NCBI GenBank assembly: GCA_024763295.1
Contig: JANTFU010000168.1
Coordinates: forward strand, 1-5,607
Direction: 5' to 3'
Length of the DNA: 5,607 bases
DNA from: Anaerolineales bacterium
GTDB taxonomy: Bacteria > Chloroflexota > Anaerolineae > Anaerolineales > Villigracilaceae
The position numbers and the translations under genes were made by a program. The notes beneath the pieces are model-generated. The model was not told the DNA's origin, did not search any database, and saw only the letters and a program-made list of their open reading frames with translations. Every line of letters starts with the position of its first letter. Position 1 is the stretch's first letter. Of the stretch, positions 3,565-5,607 are shown one piece after another.

Positions 3565-5304
3565 CTATCGCAACCAAAATTCCGGTGTCATCAAAATCAA
3601 TTCGACCATGCCGGGGAGCATCCAGCCGATATCTTCTTGTGGAATTTCTTCTTCTGCCCCAAAATCTCGGGCAAGAAAATCAATCAGAGCCTGACGGGAG
3701 GTATCGCTGAGAGTGCGTCCTAGCAAACGTTGAATCCAGTAATCGACCAACGCGGTCGGGGTATTGATTCCAGCGGGTATTTTTTCAAGGAGAGCAACAT
3801 TCATCCCGCGACGAGGGTCATCTTCATCTTCGGCAAACCAATTTTCGGCGGAGCCAAGAATTAAATTCCAGCCATAAAGCACGGACATGGTATTCGCCCA
3901 AGCGTCTTGCGTATCGGGGTAGCCATCAGGGGTATGCCTACCGAAAATTGGCTGCCCCATTTCTTCCAAAAGCCAGCGGATTGCGCTAGGCGGACGGTTG
4001 AAATCGGCATCTAAAGCACGCAGGGATGAAATTGCCATCTCAAAGGGGCGTTTAATCTTCCCTCCCCAAGTTTGGCGGAATTCGTCAGAGAGAAAAATGC
4101 TTTCGTAAACGCGCTTAAGCTGGTCGGGCGCGTTGCGGTATTCCAAAAAAGTCGCGGCAACTGCATCCACAAGGGAAGCAGGCGGAATATCCGTAACGAA
4201 GCGGCGGCAAAGTTTACGGGCGATGAATTTCGCCGTGCCGGGATGATTAGCAAGCAAATCCAACACATCTCGTCCATCCTGCATATCGGGCTGGTCGGCG
4301 GGAATATATTTCCCTAAAATTATTTTATTAAAACGGTCGTGCCAGGGTTTGTAATAGATAAATTTGCCGCTCACGCCGACATTATCGTCTTCTTCCCAAA
4401 TATCATCATCGACTCGCCAGCCTGTAAAACAACGTGCGGCTTCGTATACATCGTTATCGACATAGCCGATGGCGATGCCCTCCGCGTCGCGCGGGACCTG
4501 ATTTGGGTCGGCGACCCCGAGGTAATTCTCGGCTCCAAGTGTGTGCAGTTCAAATAGCTCGCGCGCAAAATTCTCGTTGGGACCCGCGTCTTCGTTCAGG
4601 TAATTATCGAGATAATAGAGCATGGAGGGATGGCTGGCGACGGCTTCGAGAAATTCGCGGAAATTACCGAAGAGATGTTTTCGGATCACATCGCGGTCAT
4701 AGGAAACAAAGAGCGGGGTGACATCATCATCCCAACCATAGACGTTGAAATGGTTATGCCAAAAATCGGCAAGGGTTTCGGTGAGTTGTTTGCGGCTGTA
4801 AACCGCACGCAAAAAGGTAGCATCGAGCAGCTCTTCTACAGGCTGGACAAACCATTCCCAATACCGGTCATCATTTTCATCGTAGGGATTGTTAACAATA
4901 TGGTCGGATGCCAATTCTTCAAGTGATTTATTCAATGTCTCGAATTCGGCTTTAGCAAAACGGGATTCATACTCACTATCGTCAATTGTATCGGGGTTGA
5001 GTTGCGCTTCAAGATAGGCTCGCAAACGAGTCTCGTCATCCGTCCCGAGGGCTTGGAAAGCTTCGAGATCATCGGCATGGAAACCGAACGCGAGTCGGTT
5101 CAGGACGATAATTGCCAGCGGAGGCAACTCATCCGCAGGAACAGGAGCAACCGGTGAAGCGGGAGGATAATCCGGAACAGAGGCGGTGGGAACAGGGAGA
5201 ACCGCGGTTTCTTCCTCTCCCGAACAAGCTGCTAAAACCGTTGATACGGCGGTTAGTCCGGCGAGTTTGAGGAAATCACGGCGAGATGTTTTTTGTAAGG
5301 ACAT
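3565..5304 (-). CDS. DUF1800 family Tat lipoprotein
   Basis: A 579-residue protein when started at the ATG at 5304, 6 nt after AAGGAG (5311-5316). The N-terminus combines a twin-arginine motif, SRRDFLKLAG (7-16), with lipobox LAAC (24-27), so it is probably exported folded and lipidated on Cys27. A Pro-rich linker (37-62) follows. DUF1800 motifs in order: VLNRLAFGF (67-75), ADFWHNHFNVYG (179-190), NFARELFELHTLGAENY (245-261), ARCFTGWRVD (290-299), FIYYKPWHDRFNKIILGK (315-332), GRDVLDLLANHPGTAKFIAR (344-363), IKRPFEMA (417-424) and MGQPIFGRHTPDGYPDTQDA (449-468). All expected blocks are present, so the gene appears intact. The biochemical function of the family is not established. Members are usually encoded next to a DUF1501 gene, as here, implying that the two act together at the envelope. 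The 265-bp gap to DUF1501 contains repeats, so read-through is possible but not certain. Confidence 0.92.
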   Translation of the reverse strand: MSLQKTSRRDFLKLAGLTAVSTVLAACSGEEETAVLPVPTASVPDYPPASPVAPVPADELPPLAIIVLNRLAFGFHADDLEAFQALGTDDETRLRAYLEAQLNPDTIDDSEYESRFAKAEFETLNKSLEELASDHIVNNPYDENDDRYWEWFVQPVEELLDATFLRAVYSRKQLTETLADFWHNHFNVYGWDDDVTPLFVSYDRDVIRKHLFGNFREFLEAVASHPSMLYYLDNYLNEDAGPNENFARELFELHTLGAENYLGVADPNQVPRDAEGIAIGYVDNDVYEAARCFTGWRVDDDIWEEDDNVGVSGKFIYYKPWHDRFNKIILGKYIPADQPDMQDGRDVLDLLANHPGTAKFIARKLCRRFVTDIPPASLVDAVAATFLEYRNAPDQLKRVYESIFLSDEFRQTWGGKIKRPFEMAISSLRALDADFNRPPSAIRWLLEEMGQPIFGRHTPDGYPDTQDAWANTMSVLYGWNLILGSAENWFAEDEDDPRRGMNVALLEKIPAGINTPTALVDYWIQRLLGRTLSDTSRQALIDFLARDFGAEEEIPQEDIGWMLPGMVELILMTPEFWLR

Positions 5305-5310
5305 AAGGAA

Positions 5311-5316
5311 CTCCTT
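5311..5316 (-). promoter_or_regulatory. Ribosome binding site that decides the DUF1800 start
   Basis: On the - strand AAGGAG precedes the ATG at 5304 by 6 nt. An in-frame ATG at 5325 would put the ribosome binding site inside the coding sequence (as the Lys-Glu codons) and only add seven residues before the signal peptide, so 5304 is preferred. Confidence 0.8.
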
Positions 5317-5549
5317 CAGAACCAAAAGAGCTTACTAACAGACAAACCAATAGTGGACAGAAATGGCACCAGCGTAGCAGTTTCCGTTATTGAGTGGATG
5401 AGATGGAGCAAATCCGGCGGTTGGCTCAGCCATACAATCGTAAGAAATACGGAGCAACTAACCTAGAAGCCTAGACAGTTGTGATTTGAATTTTTCAGTC
5501 AGATAAATATTGGGTGGTCAAGTGAGATTATCTCCAACCGACTCGGTGC
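5317..5549. other. Non-coding region upstream of DUF1800
   Basis: About 230 bp without a credible ORF on either strand. It should hold the promoter of the DUF1800 gene. A TTGACC on - (5516-5521) has no good -10 partner at 16-18 nt, so I do not call a promoter. An 11-bp odd palindrome, GAGAT-T-ATCTC, lies at 5524-5534 and could be a protein-binding site. Confidence 0.4.
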
Positions 5550-5593
5550 GGGCTGGAAGCCCTTCCTCATGGCATGAAAGTCCCGTAGGGACT
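5550..5593. repeat. Second triple-hairpin repeat at the right edge
   Basis: Three small hairpins follow one another, each with a 3-nt loop: GGGCT-GGA-AGCCC (5550-5562), TCAT-GGC-ATGA (5567-5577) and AGTCCC-GTA-GGGACT (5579-5593), followed by an A-run. The last palindrome resembles repeats seen dispersed in environmental bacterial genomes. The element may extend past the window end. Its sequence differs from the repeat at 3400-3480 but the architecture is the same. Confidence 0.5.
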
Positions 5594-5607
5594 AAAAAAA
5601 CATAGCC

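Noticed and set aside
3263..3577. 104-codon open frame on - between DUF1800 and DUF1501
   Set aside because: It runs through the triple-hairpin repeat, giving a Pro/Gly-rich stretch typical of palindromic repeats, and overlaps the start of DUF1501 in another frame. No ribosome binding site was seen.
4072..4926. Several 70-100 codon open frames on + inside the DUF1800 gene
   Set aside because: They are antisense shadows of a clearly coding gene, low in recognisable motifs and without ribosome binding sites.
5493..5521. Promoter on - using TTGACC (5516-5521)
   Set aside because: At 17-nt spacing the -10 would be CTGAAA, a poor match, and other spacings are no better.

Overview
The window looks like a stretch of bacterial chromosome of roughly balanced GC. 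The combination of a paired DUF1800/DUF1501 Tat-exported module, a transglutaminase-like lipoprotein and palindromic dispersed repeats made of short hairpins suggests an environmental Chloroflexota (Anaerolineae-like) genome. That assignment is an impression from gene content, not something the sequence proves.

Layout. (1) 1-320: the 3' end of an insertion-sequence transposase gene, read on +, and the probable right end of that element. (2) 387-1642 (+): a two-gene operon with a 4-bp ATGA overlap, encoding a DUF1992 (DnaJC28-type) small protein and a lipoprotein with a complete Cys-His-Asp transglutaminase core. (3) 1643-2051: a convergent intergenic region that is not empty. It holds a compact, self-contained transcription unit: an extended -10 promoter, the best Shine-Dalgarno in the window, a 17-codon ORF, an 11-bp hairpin over the end of that ORF, and a strong intrinsic terminator. 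It is followed by a degenerate second copy of the last codons of the transglutaminase gene. (4) 2052-3299 (-): a DUF1501 protein with a Tat signal. (5) 3300-3564: an intergenic spacer full of inverted repeats, including a cloverleaf-like element of three hairpins enclosed by an outer inverted repeat. (6) 3565-5304 (-): a DUF1800 Tat lipoprotein, transcriptionally upstream of DUF1501. (7) 5305-5607: a non-coding upstream region ending in a second triple-hairpin repeat at the window edge.

How the genes relate. DUF1800 and DUF1501 proteins are commonly encoded together and both are exported folded through Tat, so they probably act as a pair at the cell envelope; their biochemical role is not established. 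The transglutaminase-like protein is also predicted to be an envelope lipoprotein, while its operon partner DUF1992 is cytosolic. The most unusual element is the orphan small-ORF/RNA unit at about 1710-1908, apparently inserted at the 3' end of the transglutaminase gene.
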